Assembly: GCA_012839295.1 (NCBI GenBank)
Contig: DUNO01000047.1
Coordinates: 1-45,334 of the forward strand
Origin: Clostridiales bacterium
GTDB taxonomy: Bacteria > Bacillota > Clostridia > Lachnospirales > Lachnospiraceae
Direction: 5' to 3'
Length of the DNA stretch: 45,334 bases
Positions 10,692 through 20,002 of this stretch are shown here, one piece after another. Under the pieces are notes generated by a model. It was not told the origin of the DNA, ran no database searches, and saw nothing but the letters and a program-made list of their open reading frames with translations. Made by a program: the position numbers and the translations under genes. Numbering within the stretch: position 1 is the first letter of the stretch; every line of letters starts with the position of its first letter.

Positions 10692-12503
10692 TTAATCTTC
10701 GTCCAATTTTAATACGCTCATGAAGGCCTTCTGGGGGATTTCCACATTACCAATCTGCCTCATCCTCTTCTTTCCTTCCTTCTGCTTCTCTAACAGCTTC
10801 TTCTTACGTGTAATGTCACCGCCGTAGCATTTTGCAAGGACATCCTTCCTCATGGCCTTTACGGTTTCCCTTGCTATTACCTTGCTTCCGATTGCCGCCT
10901 GGATTGGGATCTCAAAGAGCTGGCGGGGAATCTCCTCCTTCAGCTTCTCGCACATCTTTCTTCCTCTTTCATAGGCGCTGTCGGCATGTACAATAAAGGT
11001 CAGTGCATCCACTTCTTCCTTATTAATAAGGATATCCAGCTTCACTAATTCGGACTGGACATAGCCCTTCAGCTCATAGTCAAAGGAGGCATAGCCCTTG
11101 GAGCGTGATTTCAACGCATCAAAGAAGTCATAAATAATTTCATTTAATGGCAGGTCATATTTTAACAGAGCTCTCGTTGTCTCCATATATTCCATGCCAA
11201 GGTAGACGCCGCGCCGTTCCTGGCAAAGTCCCATAATGGAGCCTACGAATTCCGTAGTCACCATAATCTCTGCCGAAACCATCGGCTCCTCCATATAGTC
11301 AATTTCCGAGGGATCCGGAAGATTGGTGGGATTCGTGATCTCAATGACTGAGCCGTCATTCTTGTGAACCTTATAGATAACGCTGGGCGCAGTCGTTACA
11401 AGATCCAGGTTATATTCCCGCTCCAGCCTTTCCTGGATGATCTCCAGATGCAGCAGGCCAAGGAAGCCGCAGCGGAAGCCAAAGCCCAGGGCTATGGAGG
11501 TCTCCGGTTCAAACTGCAGGGAGGCATCATTTAATTGGAGCTTTTCCAGCGCATCCCGCAAATCCGGATATTTTGCCCCATCCGCCGGATACATTCCACA
11601 GTAAACCATGGGGTGCACCTTCTTATAGCCGGGCAGGGGCTCTGCACAGGGGCGCCCATTATCCGTTACGGTATCCCCGACCCGGGTATCCTTCACATTC
11701 TTCAGGCTGGCTGTAATATAACCAACCATACCGGCAGACAGCTCCTGTGCCGGTATAAACTGTCCCGGCCCAAAGATACCAAGCTCGACAACCTCCGCGG
11801 TTGCACCGGTTGCCATCATACGGATCTCGGTACCCTTCCTGACGGTACCCTCCATAATCCTAAGAAATACAATAACTCCCTTATAGGGGTCATAGATCGA
11901 GTCAAAAATAAGAGCCTGCAGCGGAGCATTGCAATCTCCCTTTGGAGCCGGTATTTTCTCCACGATCTGCTCCAGCACCTGCTCTACATTGGTTCCAACC
12001 TTTGCCGATATCAGAGGGGCATCATGGGCTTCCAGCCCGATGACATCCTCGATTTCCGCAATGACACGCTCAGGATCCGCACTCGGAAGGTCTATTTTAT
12101 TAATAACCGGCATAATGTCCAGGTTATGGTCCAGAGCCAGGTATACATTCGCCAGGGTCTGGGCTTCAATTCCCTGGGCAGCATCTACAACCAGGATTGC
12201 CCCCTCGCAGGCAGCCAGGCTCCGTGAAACCTCATAGTTGAAATCCACATGCCCTGGGGTATCAATTAAATTAAAGACATATTCCTCCCCGTTCTTAGCC
12301 TTGTATACGGTACGAACGGTCTGTGCCTTGATCGTAATTCCTCTTTCCCTTTCCAAATCCATATTATCCAGTACCTGTGCCTGCATCTCCCGGTTCGTCA
12401 GCAACCCGGTCATCTCGATAATACGGTCAGCCAGCGTTGATTTACCATGATCTATATGAGCAATGATACAAAAATTCCTGATTTTACTTTGGTCTACAGC
12501 CAT
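10692..12503 (-). CDS. lepA: Elongation factor 4 (LepA)
   Basis: Ribosome-associated translational GTPase that can back-translocate stalled or mistranslocated ribosomes. The 603-residue protein has G1 [14 protein letters not shown], the G3 DTPGHVDF and G4 NKIDLP motifs, domain II, the EF-G-like domains III and V, and the LepA-specific C-terminal domain ([20 protein letters not shown]). AGGAGG sits six bases before the ATG, but this site lies in one arm of a perfect 10-bp inverted repeat (12507-12527), so initiation may be controlled by folding of the leader. It lies between spoIIP and hemW. Confidence 0.98.
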   Translation of the reverse strand: MAVDQSKIRNFCIIAHIDHGKSTLADRIIEMTGLLTNREMQAQVLDNMDLERERGITIKAQTVRTVYKAKNGEEYVFNLIDTPGHVDFNYEVSRSLAACEGAILVVDAAQGIEAQTLANVYLALDHNLDIMPVINKIDLPSADPERVIAEIEDVIGLEAHDAPLISAKVGTNVEQVLEQIVEKIPAPKGDCNAPLQALIFDSIYDPYKGVIVFLRIMEGTVRKGTEIRMMATGATAEVVELGIFGPGQFIPAQELSAGMVGYITASLKNVKDTRVGDTVTDNGRPCAEPLPGYKKVHPMVYCGMYPADGAKYPDLRDALEKLQLNDASLQFEPETSIALGFGFRCGFLGLLHLEIIQERLEREYNLDLVTTAPSVIYKVHKNDGSVIEITNPTNLPDPSEIDYMEEPMVSAEIMVTTEFVGSIMGLCQERRGVYLGMEYMETTRALLKYDLPLNEIIYDFFDALKSRSKGYASFDYELKGYVQSELVKLDILINKEEVDALTFIVHADSAYERGRKMCEKLKEEIPRQLFEIPIQAAIGSKVIARETVKAMRKDVLAKCYGGDITRKKKLLEKQKEGKKRMRQIGNVEIPQKAFMSVLKLDED

Positions 12504-12506
12504 CCT

Positions 12507-12527
12507 AATCCTCCTATTAGGAGGATT
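12507..12527 (-). promoter_or_regulatory. Inverted repeat sequestering the lepA ribosome binding site
   Basis: Arms 12507-12516 (AATCCTCCTA) and 12518-12527 (TAGGAGGATT) are perfect complements around one base. The lepA Shine-Dalgarno AGGAGG (minus strand of 12510-12515) is in the arm nearest the start codon and would pair with CCTCCT in the other. This predicts a closed initiation site. Inferred from sequence only. Confidence 0.65.
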
Positions 12528-12633
12528 TCTCCTCCCGTTTCTCCTGTTTTTTTAGGAGGATTTCTCCTCCTGTTTCTCCTGTCTTTTAGGCGGATTTTCT
12601 CTCCTGCCCTTCAGGAGGATTTTTCCTCCTGAA
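12517..12633. repeat. Degenerate tandem repeats containing SD/anti-SD hairpins
   Basis: Four units beginning TTAGGAGG, TTAGGAGG, TTAGGCGG and TTCAGGAGG at 12517, 12552, 12586 and 12610 (period about 35, 34, 24). Units 1, 2 and 4 contain a small palindrome of GGAGGA with TCCTCC. They fill the space between the lepA leader and the spoIIP gene. Confidence 0.7.
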
Positions 12634-12728
12634 CCTTCATTCCACAAATATTCTGTATGATTATAACACATGGTGGAAATGCTGGCAAGATAATGCGGTT
12701 TTCATTTCATGTATTTTAAATCAACACT

Positions 12729-14222
12729 TTATTGCTGCTCCTGGGCCTCCCCGGATAACACCGCGTCCAGTACCTTAGCAAAGGGCGGCATGGCATTCAT
12801 CGCCTCCTCTACCGTATTATTCACGGTTCCCAGCTCAACCAGCAGGGATTTTGGACGGAAATGCAGGTTATACCGGTAGCTCTTTAAATAATTTTTCAAA
12901 AAGAAGCCCGGGTATTCAGAAACAGATTCCAGCTGCAGCTGCAGGCTGAAGGCCAAATTATCCTGCAGGTTTGGATTATCCAGGTATGTAATCGGTCCAT
13001 TCTGGTCCCGGCTAAGCCCGTTAAAGAGCATAACCTGTGCCGCCTTCTTCCCATCAATCGTGACGGTTTTGGCCTTGCCACTGTTCCTATGCAGGTCAAT
13101 GAGCACTTCAATCGAAGGATTTTCCTTCAAAACCTTTTCGACACCGTCTGCCGACTGGTTATAGGCCACATTCCGGTCCAGGGAGCCGTTTACGATATCA
13201 TAGGTGCTTTTATCATGGATTACATTATATCCGTAATCCTCTTCCAATATTTTTGCCAAATAGCTGCCGACCCCCACTACGGTGTCCTCTGCTTTTCCCG
13301 GCCTGCTGTCGATAAATTCTTCCTGTGAATGGGTATGGTAAATCAGGATCTGGGGCTTTTTATTATCCTGCTTTATGGTCATGTCCTTGGAAAGAAGCTT
13401 TTCCCCGTTGAACACGGCTTCGCTTATGGTAGTAGAGCCATCCACAATATAGAAGTTCCTTACAAGGTATTGGACATCCTTCATTTTTTCCAGGGTATAG
13501 CTGGCACGGCTGTCGGTTGCCACAGTCTCTACTGCATCATCCTCCGCCTGCGCCGATGAATCCTCTGCATCCTCATCATGAAGGTCACTTTTCTCATAAT
13601 TGACCTTCAGCTGCTCATCCATATACTCTCCGTCTCCGATCAAGTCTCCTGTCTCTGAGCTCTTCATGACCGCTCCGTTGGTCAGCAGGTATTCCTGGCC
13701 GACCTGGTCACTGTTTATTGCAAAAACAGATAAGCCCTTGCCCTGTGCCTGGAGGCCATTCTTCTGATTATCCTCCCCCTGGCTGTCATTCCCTAGGCTA
13801 TTACTTCCTTGGCTATTACTCACTTGGCTGTCATTCCCCTGGCTGTCATCCCTGCTCTTGAAAGGGGACGTGCTGTCCCTGTTATAACCATTAAACCTCA
13901 AGGCTGAGTCCTGCGCATTCACCATAACCGCCCTGTCATCCTCAATAAAATCCCCCAGGGCCAGGGTATCTCCAAACAGGCTCACGGGAAATGCATACAG
14001 CTTGCCATCTTCATCAGCAGAATACTTTAACAGGGGTGAGCCTGATTCCATCAGATTGATGCATAGCTTCGCACTTAAAGCGTCCATCAGTCCAGCTTGA
14101 CCCATTTCTTCCGTAAATGTAATCGTGGCAAACCGGAGCAATAAATAGACCGCTGCGATCACCATAATTGACCAGAGGACAGGATATATTTTAAGTCTGA
14201 TACGGATACGGATTTTCTTCAT
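12729..14222 (-). CDS. spoIIP: Stage II sporulation protein P (SpoIIP)
   Basis: Peptidoglycan amidase and endopeptidase of the SpoIID-SpoIIM-SpoIIP engulfment machine. An N-terminal membrane helix (VLWSIMVIAAVYLLLRF) anchors it outside the mother-cell membrane. A long low-complexity linker follows, then the catalytic domain with the family motifs ILIYHTHSQEEF, VLIDLHRNSG and LLVELGTVNNTVEEAM, which carry the expected zinc-binding His and Glu residues. The start at 14222 (MKKIRIRIRLK, GGTG five bases upstream) is preferred to a TTG at 14264. At about 497 residues it is longer than many homologues because of a Ser/Asp/Gln/Asn-rich repeat near residues 120-160. It lies between gpr and lepA. Confidence 0.95.
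   Translation of the reverse strand: MKKIRIRIRLKIYPVLWSIMVIAAVYLLLRFATITFTEEMGQAGLMDALSAKLCINLMESGSPLLKYSADEDGKLYAFPVSLFGDTLALGDFIEDDRAVMVNAQDSALRFNGYNRDSTSPFKSRDDSQGNDSQVSNSQGSNSLGNDSQGEDNQKNGLQAQGKGLSVFAINSDQVGQEYLLTNGAVMKSSETGDLIGDGEYMDEQLKVNYEKSDLHDEDAEDSSAQAEDDAVETVATDSRASYTLEKMKDVQYLVRNFYIVDGSTTISEAVFNGEKLLSKDMTIKQDNKKPQILIYHTHSQEEFIDSRPGKAEDTVVGVGSYLAKILEEDYGYNVIHDKSTYDIVNGSLDRNVAYNQSADGVEKVLKENPSIEVLIDLHRNSGKAKTVTIDGKKAAQVMLFNGLSRDQNGPITYLDNPNLQDNLAFSLQLQLESVSEYPGFFLKNYLKSYRYNLHFRPKSLLVELGTVNNTVEEAMNAMPPFAKVLDAVLSGEAQEQQ
13772..13850 (-). repeat. Tandem 15-18 bp coding repeat in spoIIP
   Basis: About five imperfect copies of a unit encoding D/N-S-Q-G-N/S (DSQGNDSQVSNSQGSNSLGN) in the linker of SpoIIP. 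The plus-strand DNA shows repeated blocks related to CTTGGCTGTCATTCC. Such repeats change copy number easily. Confidence 0.8.
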
Positions 14223-14313
14223 TATTACACCAGTGCCTTTCAATGTTTTTGATGACCTATTCAAAAAAATGAATAGGGCGTTTAACCAAGTTGAGAGCAG
14301 GCCTTAGCTTTAC

Positions 14314-14357
14314 TGGCCGGCGTTTTACCGGCCAAAGCTTTACCGGCTATAGCTTTG
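14314..14357. repeat. Overlapping inverted repeats between gpr and spoIIP
   Basis: TGGCCGG (14314-14320) pairs with CCGGCCA (14328-14334), and CAAAGCT (14333-14339) pairs with AGCTTTG (14351-14357). Together they form alternating short ACCGGC/AGCTTT blocks in the 263-base gap between the two spore genes. No U-run makes a classical terminator. The rest of the gap shows nothing. Confidence 0.55.
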
Positions 14358-14485
14358 CCAGCCATGCTTTAAAACATTGCCTGCTCTATTATATTTCCAG
14401 ACAGCTGATTTTATAACCCTTTCCTGGTAAAACCTGGTGCGGACAAAATGGATTTTGACCGGCAAGCCAAAGCTCCCGGGCATTT

Positions 14486-15403
14486 CTATGCCCGGGCTTC
14501 CAGCTCCGCAAAGCAGGAGTTTAAGGCCTCCGATACGGTGTAGCTGATCCGTTTGATGGATTCATCAATATTCTTCGGCGTTACAAACATATTATCGATC
14601 TGCTGTTCCCTCACCTCGGAGATAAATTTATCAATATCCTCCTGTCCAAAGCCGCTCTGCTCCATATATTTTGTCAAGGTATCCGCCACAATCGTCGCGG
14701 CATCAACCACTGTAGGAATTCCTAAGGCAATGACTTTAATCCCCAGGCTTTCCTCGTTTAAAGCCTTACGGTTGTTACCTACCCCTGAGCCGGGGCTGAT
14801 CCCCGTATCCGTAAGCTGGATCGTGGTATTCACCCGGCTTACACTCCTGGAGGCCAATGCATCAATTACAATTAGCAGCTTGGGATTCGTTTCCTTAATA
14901 ATACCCTTGATAATCTCCAGTGCCTCCATGCCGGTCTGGGCCATGACCCCAGGCGATATTGCGCTTACGCTTCCCATATGGTGCTTCTCTTTAAACTCAT
15001 TGCCAAATTCACGGATCAGATGCCTGGTGATAAATAAATTATCCACCACCTGGGGTCCCAAGGCATCCGGGGTAACCTCCCTGTTTCCCAGTCCGACTAC
15101 CAGAATTTCCTCCCTCTTTAGGTCGCCCGCCAATTTTCTGAGCTGCTTTGCGACCTCCTCGGAAACAGGCTTGTGGTAATCCTCATCCGACTGCACAATC
15201 TCAGGAGCCTCAATTGTAATATAGGTGCCCATGGGCTTTTGCATTGCCCTTGCACCCTTCTCATCCTTAATGATGACCGTTGAAACCCGGATCTTATTCT
15301 TCTCATCATAATCCTCAGTGAGCACCACGCCCTTGATCTCCACATCGTCATCGGGAAAGCTTTCCCTCGCTTCCAGCGCTAAATCCGTACGAATTTTATT
15401 CAT
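14486..15403 (-). CDS. gpr: Germination (spore) protease Gpr
   Basis: Aspartic-type endoprotease that degrades small acid-soluble proteins at germination; made as a zymogen in the forespore. The 305-residue protein begins MNKIRTDLALEARESF, where the IRTDLA motif is the known propeptide and cleavage region. LVVGLGNREVTPDALGPQ and LLIVIDALASRS are the two conserved blocks with the catalytic acids. GGAGG five bases upstream fixes the start at 15403, not the longer in-frame reading. It is first of the gpr-spoIIP-lepA order and divergent from rpsT. A SigG promoter would be expected but I could not identify one with confidence. Confidence 0.95.
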   Translation of the reverse strand: MNKIRTDLALEARESFPDDDVEIKGVVLTEDYDEKNKIRVSTVIIKDEKGARAMQKPMGTYITIEAPEIVQSDEDYHKPVSEEVAKQLRKLAGDLKREEILVVGLGNREVTPDALGPQVVDNLFITRHLIREFGNEFKEKHHMGSVSAISPGVMAQTGMEALEIIKGIIKETNPKLLIVIDALASRSVSRVNTTIQLTDTGISPGSGVGNNRKALNEESLGIKVIALGIPTVVDAATIVADTLTKYMEQSGFGQEDIDKFISEVREQQIDNMFVTPKNIDESIKRISYTVSEALNSCFAELEARA

Positions 15404-15462
15404 AGACACCTCCGAAATAATATCATGTCCTTTATTTTCTTCAAAGTTTTTCAAAATATGTA

Positions 15463-15491
15463 TTGACAGAATTATTCCTATCGACTACTAT
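15463..15491 (+). promoter_or_regulatory. Promoter of rpsT
   Basis: TTGACA (15463-15468) and TACTAT (15486-15491) are 17 bases apart, followed by a second TATAAT-like sequence. It is correctly placed about 150 bases upstream of rpsT and gives a leader of about 140 bases. Confidence 0.8.
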
Positions 15492-15499
15492 ATAATAGT

Positions 15500-15638
15500 A
15501 TGTTTCCATTAGAGCGTCCGTGTCCGGATTTAATGAAACAATTGATACGAGCAATCAAATGCAAGCTGATATCCCACTCTCAAATTCGATATCCTTGGAG
15601 GTTTGGTTGAAAATATTTTATAATTGGAGGTGTATGAA
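15500..15638 (+). promoter_or_regulatory. Long rpsT mRNA leader with duplicate Shine-Dalgarno
   Basis: The leader carries two GGAGG sites. The first (CTTGGAGGTTTGG, about 15594-15606) has no suitable start behind it. The second (15626-15630) is eight bases before the UUG start. Two GATATC motifs flank the middle section. A weak start plus a long leader fits autogenous control by S20, as known in E. coli; inferred here. Confidence 0.45.
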
Positions 15639-15902
15639 TTGGCTAATATTAAATCTGCGAAAAAGAGAATCTTAGTTAACAGAACCAAGGCTGCCAGAAA
15701 TCAGGCAATTAAGTCCAAGGTTAAGACCATGATTAAAAAAGTTGATGCTGCTGTTGCAGCCGGAGATAAAGAGCTTGCTAAAACAAACTTAGTTATAGCA
15801 GTTTCTGAGATTGAAAAGGCTCGCTCAAAGGGTGTTTTCCACAGGAATACCGCAGCAAGAAAGGTATCCCGTTTAGCAAAGGCTACAAATTCTATAGCTT
15901 AA
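15639..15902 (+). CDS. rpsT: 30S ribosomal protein S20
   Basis: An 87-residue basic protein that binds 16S rRNA early in 30S assembly. Its sequence is typical: (M)ANIKSAKKRILVNRTKAARN, KTMIKKVDAAVAAGDKELAK, FHRNTAARKVSRLAK. The start is TTG at 15639, eight bases after GGAGG; the first in-frame TTG at 15624 would overlap that site and give an N-terminus unlike any S20. It is the only plus-strand gene of the core block, transcribed divergently from gpr with its own promoter and terminator. Confidence 0.97.
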   Translation: MANIKSAKKRILVNRTKAARNQAIKSKVKTMIKKVDAAVAAGDKELAKTNLVIAVSEIEKARSKGVFHRNTAARKVSRLAKATNSIA

Positions 15903-15937
15903 TTAATTTAAAAGGTGCGCCGCTGGTGCACTATGTA

Positions 15938-15967
15938 AAAGGCTGTCACTCTGTGGCAGCTTTTTTA
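15938..15967 (+). terminator. Terminator of rpsT
   Basis: Stem GCTGTCAC (15942-15949, one G-U pair) with GTGGCAGC (15953-15960), TCT loop, then six T residues. It lies 36 bases after the rpsT stop. Confidence 0.9.
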
Positions 15968-16100
15968 TGATTTATAAAGCAAAGACAGGAGAAATATATA
16001 CTGCACATCTCTCCTGCCTTACTAGATCAATATCTTAATATCTTATTTAGTATCCTTTTATTCCATTTACACCTTATTATTCCATGGTCCGGTTATTGTA

Positions 16101-18365
16101 TTAATAAAAGATACCCTTCTTCTGTACATTGATAAAGTTCATAAGGAAATCAACTGCCTGGATTCTTGTAAGGTTTGCCTTCGGATTGAAGTTTCCGTCT
16201 GCTTCAGCATCCATTAGGCCATATCCCTTTGCAAGGGCAACGGCACCATAATATTTGGAAGTAATGCTGTTATCGTCCAGATATCCTGTCTTATAGATGC
16301 CCTGCAGCTTCGACATCTTCTCAAGTCCAAGCTTCACAATGAACAGGTTCGCCAGCTCTTCCTTCGTTATTAATTGCTTGCCTTCTCCGCTGGACTCTAT
16401 TAGTTTTTCATCGCCATAACCCATATCGGAGAATAATTTGTTGATCTCAGCTACGGTAATCGTCTGGTCCGGGTTGAATTTTCCTCCCTCAAAACCAATG
16501 TTCATGTCAGCCAGCAGCAGTATATTGCGGTTCTCGGCCGAATCCGTAATATCACTGTAGGTATAGGCCTGGGCACCGGTGTAGGGCTTGCCGTTATAAT
16601 CCAGCTGCCCGCCGGTGAAAGGCGAAATATAGGCGGGTGACAGATCAGGACGGTATACCAGGCGGACGCCATACCCTATGGAATATGCAGCACTGCCCTG
16701 CTTGCCCGAGCTGTCCTTATTCGTGGAATAAATCTCATATTTTAATCCGTAGTCCTCATTTCCCAGATAATAATCCATTGCCTGGGCAGGGGTAATTACT
16801 CCCTTGGCAGATTCAAACACTACATTATCATCCCAGTTTGCACCGTAGGAATAGATTTTGCCGGTAACGCCGTCAACGGATCCATATAGATAGTTATTCG
16901 GATACTCAACATTTTCATTGGTACGGTTATACTGGTAGCTGTAACCTCCATAGATCGGGGTGTTATCCTTCTGGTAGCCGACTACAAGCTCATCATTCAC
17001 TGTGGAAAGAACACTATTCTTAAAGCGCACGCTGGCCTGCTGTGCCAGGAATTTTTCAAGAATTGCCTGGCTCTTCTTCTTGTCATATTTTACGGTAACA
17101 TTCTTCCAGCTCTGTGTCGCATCATTATAATAGCCCTTCATGCTTGAATAGAAGGAAAGGATCTGTCCGCTGACCGCATCGACGGAGGCATAGGCATAAG
17201 CCCTGTAGCTGCCGTCTCCCTTTGATTTGGTGGTTGGTTCCGGGTCACTCAGGCTAATATTCCATACATAAGAATTTTCGCCCTTCGTTCCCCACTGCTT
17301 ATTTAAGGAGGCAGTGATGGATTTTAAGCTGTCCTCCAGATATAAGGAATCATTCTCCGTTATTATACTGATGGCCTTTGATTTTGATATAATATTCTTC
17401 AGCTCGGATATCTGCTTGATTTCTGCCTCCGTCAAAGCCTGTTCTGTGGAACCGGCACCCATATCGGCAGCACCAGCAAAATTTGCGCTTTCCTTAGTGG
17501 CAACCGCATCATTTTGTGTAATCCATTCTGATTTTGTCAGATAAATCTTACCTGTATTTGCATCGACGGAAATATAGTTCTCGGAGGGCTCATATACCAA
17601 AAAGGCTTTGACCTCGCTTGTGCCGTCCTGCTTAAAGGTGCGGAAATAATTAGAACGGTAAACCAGCTTCATCTCCATATTTTCCTTGATCAGCCTGGCA
17701 GCCTCTTCCTTGGTTATCTTAGCCGTTGCCGCCGGGACGGAAGCGTCATAGAGCCAATTAATGTTGGCTGAAGTCGGTTCCCCTGTCACGCTGCTCACAT
17801 AAACAGTTACACCGTTGTCAGGAAAGTCCACATTATTGCCTACCCTTTGATAATTGTAAATATAATTTCCTCCATAGATCCCGTCATAATTAGAATTCAG
17901 GTATTCTAATTTTCCGTTGGTCTCAGGAGCGATTTTCTTGATAAAAGCGTCTGCCTTATCCTTTAGTTCCGACCTCAAATACTTTGCCACACCTGCGTTT
18001 TCCTTTGAATTATCATACTGGTAAAAAGAGGTGATGTGGTAATCGGCATCACAGTTTACCTGGAGGTAGGAATTATCCTTCGGGTTACTCCAGGACAGGG
18101 ACCAGGAAGCACTTGAATACACGCCGGAATCGTTAAAGTAATAATTAAAATCTGTATAGGCGCTGGGTACGTTTATCCTTGCCTTCACCTCCCGGATCGC
18201 CTTCTCGAGGCCTTCCGTGGTCGGCTCCCCTGCAGTTGCAAGAGATGCACTCGCCTTTGCTGCTATTGCTGCTTCAGGAGCCGCCGCACCGGCAGCATCC
18301 GTATGCATTGGCAGGGCTGTCGCCACTAAGGCTATGCTTAGTAATAATGCCACTTTTCTTTTCAT
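16101..18365 (-). CDS. YcdB/YcdC-type PepSY surface protein with C-terminal SLH domains
   Basis: About 754 residues from MKRKVALLLS (GGAG ten bases upstream). A signal peptide ending near MHTDAAGA is followed by two similar halves (residues about 50-290 and 320-560) with PepSY-like blocks: TKEEAARLIKENMEMKLVYR, ISVDANTGKIY, NYLYGSVDGVTGKIYSYGANW. This is the layout of the YcdB/YcdC domain family, which may bind or inhibit a protease; the role is not established. Residues about 600-754 form S-layer homology repeats (FNPDQTITVAEINKLFSDMG, FNPKANLTRIQAVDFLMNF), which attach it non-covalently to the cell wall. It stands alone, pointing towards rpsT. Confidence 0.85.
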   Translation of the reverse strand: MKRKVALLLSIALVATALPMHTDAAGAAAPEAAIAAKASASLATAGEPTTEGLEKAIREVKARINVPSAYTDFNYYFNDSGVYSSASWSLSWSNPKDNSYLQVNCDADYHITSFYQYDNSKENAGVAKYLRSELKDKADAFIKKIAPETNGKLEYLNSNYDGIYGGNYIYNYQRVGNNVDFPDNGVTVYVSSVTGEPTSANINWLYDASVPAATAKITKEEAARLIKENMEMKLVYRSNYFRTFKQDGTSEVKAFLVYEPSENYISVDANTGKIYLTKSEWITQNDAVATKESANFAGAADMGAGSTEQALTEAEIKQISELKNIISKSKAISIITENDSLYLEDSLKSITASLNKQWGTKGENSYVWNISLSDPEPTTKSKGDGSYRAYAYASVDAVSGQILSFYSSMKGYYNDATQSWKNVTVKYDKKKSQAILEKFLAQQASVRFKNSVLSTVNDELVVGYQKDNTPIYGGYSYQYNRTNENVEYPNNYLYGSVDGVTGKIYSYGANWDDNVVFESAKGVITPAQAMDYYLGNEDYGLKYEIYSTNKDSSGKQGSAAYSIGYGVRLVYRPDLSPAYISPFTGGQLDYNGKPYTGAQAYTYSDITDSAENRNILLLADMNIGFEGGKFNPDQTITVAEINKLFSDMGYGDEKLIESSGEGKQLITKEELANLFIVKLGLEKMSKLQGIYKTGYLDDNSITSKYYGAVALAKGYGLMDAEADGNFNPKANLTRIQAVDFLMNFINVQKKGIFY

Positions 18366-18700
18366 AAAAATCATTCTCCTTTCTATTTCCACCTGTTCTT
18401 TTATCCGTATACGAATCCCAATTCAAAGATCTCCGGAAGCCTCCGGGAAAGCCTCGCATATAACCTTTTCCAAAAGCTTTCCATCCAAGTCCTTTACCAG
18501 GAATTCATATTTCCTCTATTAGACGCTGCAGAAAATACCAAGGTTGCATTTTTATGTTAGTTTGGTCAAATTTTTCATGCCAGCCTTCGACACCGGATGA
18601 CATGCCCTGGTACCATGTCGTCTATATTTATCGTTGACAGCTCCCTCTACCCTTCCAGGTCTGTTTATTCATAATCAGGCACCCTTATAGCATAATAGCT
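18366..18700. other. Intergenic region, 335 bp
   Basis: No gene is seen. It holds one inverted repeat, GACATG (18599-18604) with CATGTC (18614-18619), shortly after the DUF1697 gene end. No promoter for the SLH gene could be assigned with confidence. Confidence 0.5.
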
Positions 18701-19255
18701 TTATAAGGAAGACAGCATTTCATATAATTTATTGACTGTCTTCCAGTTCCGGGCGGTAGCTGAATGAAATGGTCTATCGATGCGGGTAACCAGCTTCGAC
18801 TTGCGTATACTTTGAGGGGAAAGAAAATACAGCTCCCTTTCTCCTGCCCGCAGCATATCCGGGCCAATGTACCCTTTGTATATTCCTTCAAGCTGGGACT
18901 GCTCCGGTGGATTGCCCAGAAAATAGACATAGAGGTGTTCGACCTGCGGATCGGCAGCTTCCGCTGCGGCTATTTCCTCTTCCGAAAATGGAAGGCGGCC
19001 AATCAACGCACGGATTTCATCTTCGCTCCTTATAAATACATCTCTTTCAAACCCAAAGCGCCCGGCAAAGCCTGTCTGTACCATCTCACGCAAAGCCGTT
19101 TCCTCCAGTGCAGTCTCAACAACTGCATTGCCGCTCTGGATATAAGTCTCCGCCCTGTCCATCCCTAACTCAAGGAATAACTGCTTTAAATCCTTCATCT
19201 TTACAACATTTTTACCACCAACATTGATTCCCTTAAAAAGTACAGCATATTTCAT
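18701..19255 (-). CDS. DUF1697 domain-containing protein
   Basis: A 184-residue cytosolic protein matching DUF1697: N-terminal YAVLFKGINVGGKNVVKMKD, the block AETYIQSGNAVVET, then FFLSPQSIRKSKL-like and a final TARNWKTVNKLYEML. The family has no established reaction. It begins seven bases after the stop of the methyltransferase gene upstream, so the two are probably one transcript. There is no signal peptide. Confidence 0.88.
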   Translation of the reverse strand: MKYAVLFKGINVGGKNVVKMKDLKQLFLELGMDRAETYIQSGNAVVETALEETALREMVQTGFAGRFGFERDVFIRSEDEIRALIGRLPFSEEEIAAAEAADPQVEHLYVYFLGNPPEQSQLEGIYKGYIGPDMLRAGERELYFLSPQSIRKSKLVTRIDRPFHSATARNWKTVNKLYEMLSSL

Positions 19256-19261
19256 TTGATT

Positions 19262-20002
19262 TTACCTCGTATCTGTTATTTTTGACGCCTTAACCAACAG
19301 CATCATCGGCCTTCTCATCTCATCCTTCATCCCCGGAAACCCCATCATGCCTTGCTCCGGCATCGCTTCTTCAACCCTTTCAATAAAAAAGCCGCACTGC
19401 AACAGCCCGTTTATGATTTGGGTGAGGGTATGGTGCTGTTTCGTTACCTCCTGTCCCAAAAAGTGGGTCTGGCGCAGTCCTGGGTAGAAATAGTTATCAA
19501 CAGGCCAGTATAAGGCATTTCCTTCATTATCATAGATCCAGTCCTGGTTAACGCTTCCCGTAAAAACAGGATGCTCAATATTAAATAAGAAAATCCCATT
19601 GTCCTTTAACGTCCGGTAAACATTTTTATAAATTCCATTTAAGTCCTCAATGTAGTGCAGCACTAAATTTGAAACAACAAGATCAAAGGTATCCTGAGGA
19701 TAATCATAAGCGTCCATTCCACACACTTTGTAATTAATCCTTTCGTCAGCATTCCTCTCCCTTGCCGTTGCGATCATTTTTTCGCTTAAATCTATCCCAA
19801 CCACACCATCAGCCCCGCATTCGACTGCATATTTACAATGCCAGCCATAGCCGCACCCTAAATCCAGAACTTTTTTATCCGTCAAATCCGGAAACAAGGG
19901 TTTCAGCTGGTGCCATTCACCTGCTCCCTCCAGCCCCTTCTGGCTGCGGTACATCTTTGAATATTCCTTAAAAAATTTTTCATCATCATAAACATTACTC
20001 AT
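19262..20002 (-). CDS. Class I SAM-dependent methyltransferase
   Basis: A 246-residue methyltransferase of the UbiE/small-molecule type. Motif I is VLDLGCGYGWHCKYAVECGA, followed by VVGIDLSEKMIATARE (acidic residue binding the ribose), the FDLVVSNLVLHYIEDL segment and IFLFNIEHPVFTG. The substrate cannot be told from the sequence. GAGATAAG four bases before the ATG is a weak ribosome binding site. It precedes the DUF1697 gene in a probable two-gene unit. Confidence 0.88.
   Translation of the reverse strand: MSNVYDDEKFFKEYSKMYRSQKGLEGAGEWHQLKPLFPDLTDKKVLDLGCGYGWHCKYAVECGADGVVGIDLSEKMIATARERNADERINYKVCGMDAYDYPQDTFDLVVSNLVLHYIEDLNGIYKNVYRTLKDNGIFLFNIEHPVFTGSVNQDWIYDNEGNALYWPVDNYFYPGLRQTHFLGQEVTKQHHTLTQIINGLLQCGFFIERVEEAMPEQGMMGFPGMKDEMRRPMMLLVKASKITDTR

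Noticed and set aside
11535-12227. Plus-strand open frame of 230 codons opposite lepA
   Set aside because: Shadow of the lepA frame; no family resemblance and no ribosome binding site.
12517-12633. CRISPR-like array
   Set aside because: The units differ, the period is irregular (35, 34, 24), and no unique spacers lie between them. No cas genes are present.
15500-15638. Known riboswitch class upstream of rpsT
   Set aside because: No conserved core of any riboswitch I know is recognisable; only duplicate SD sequences and short dyads are seen.
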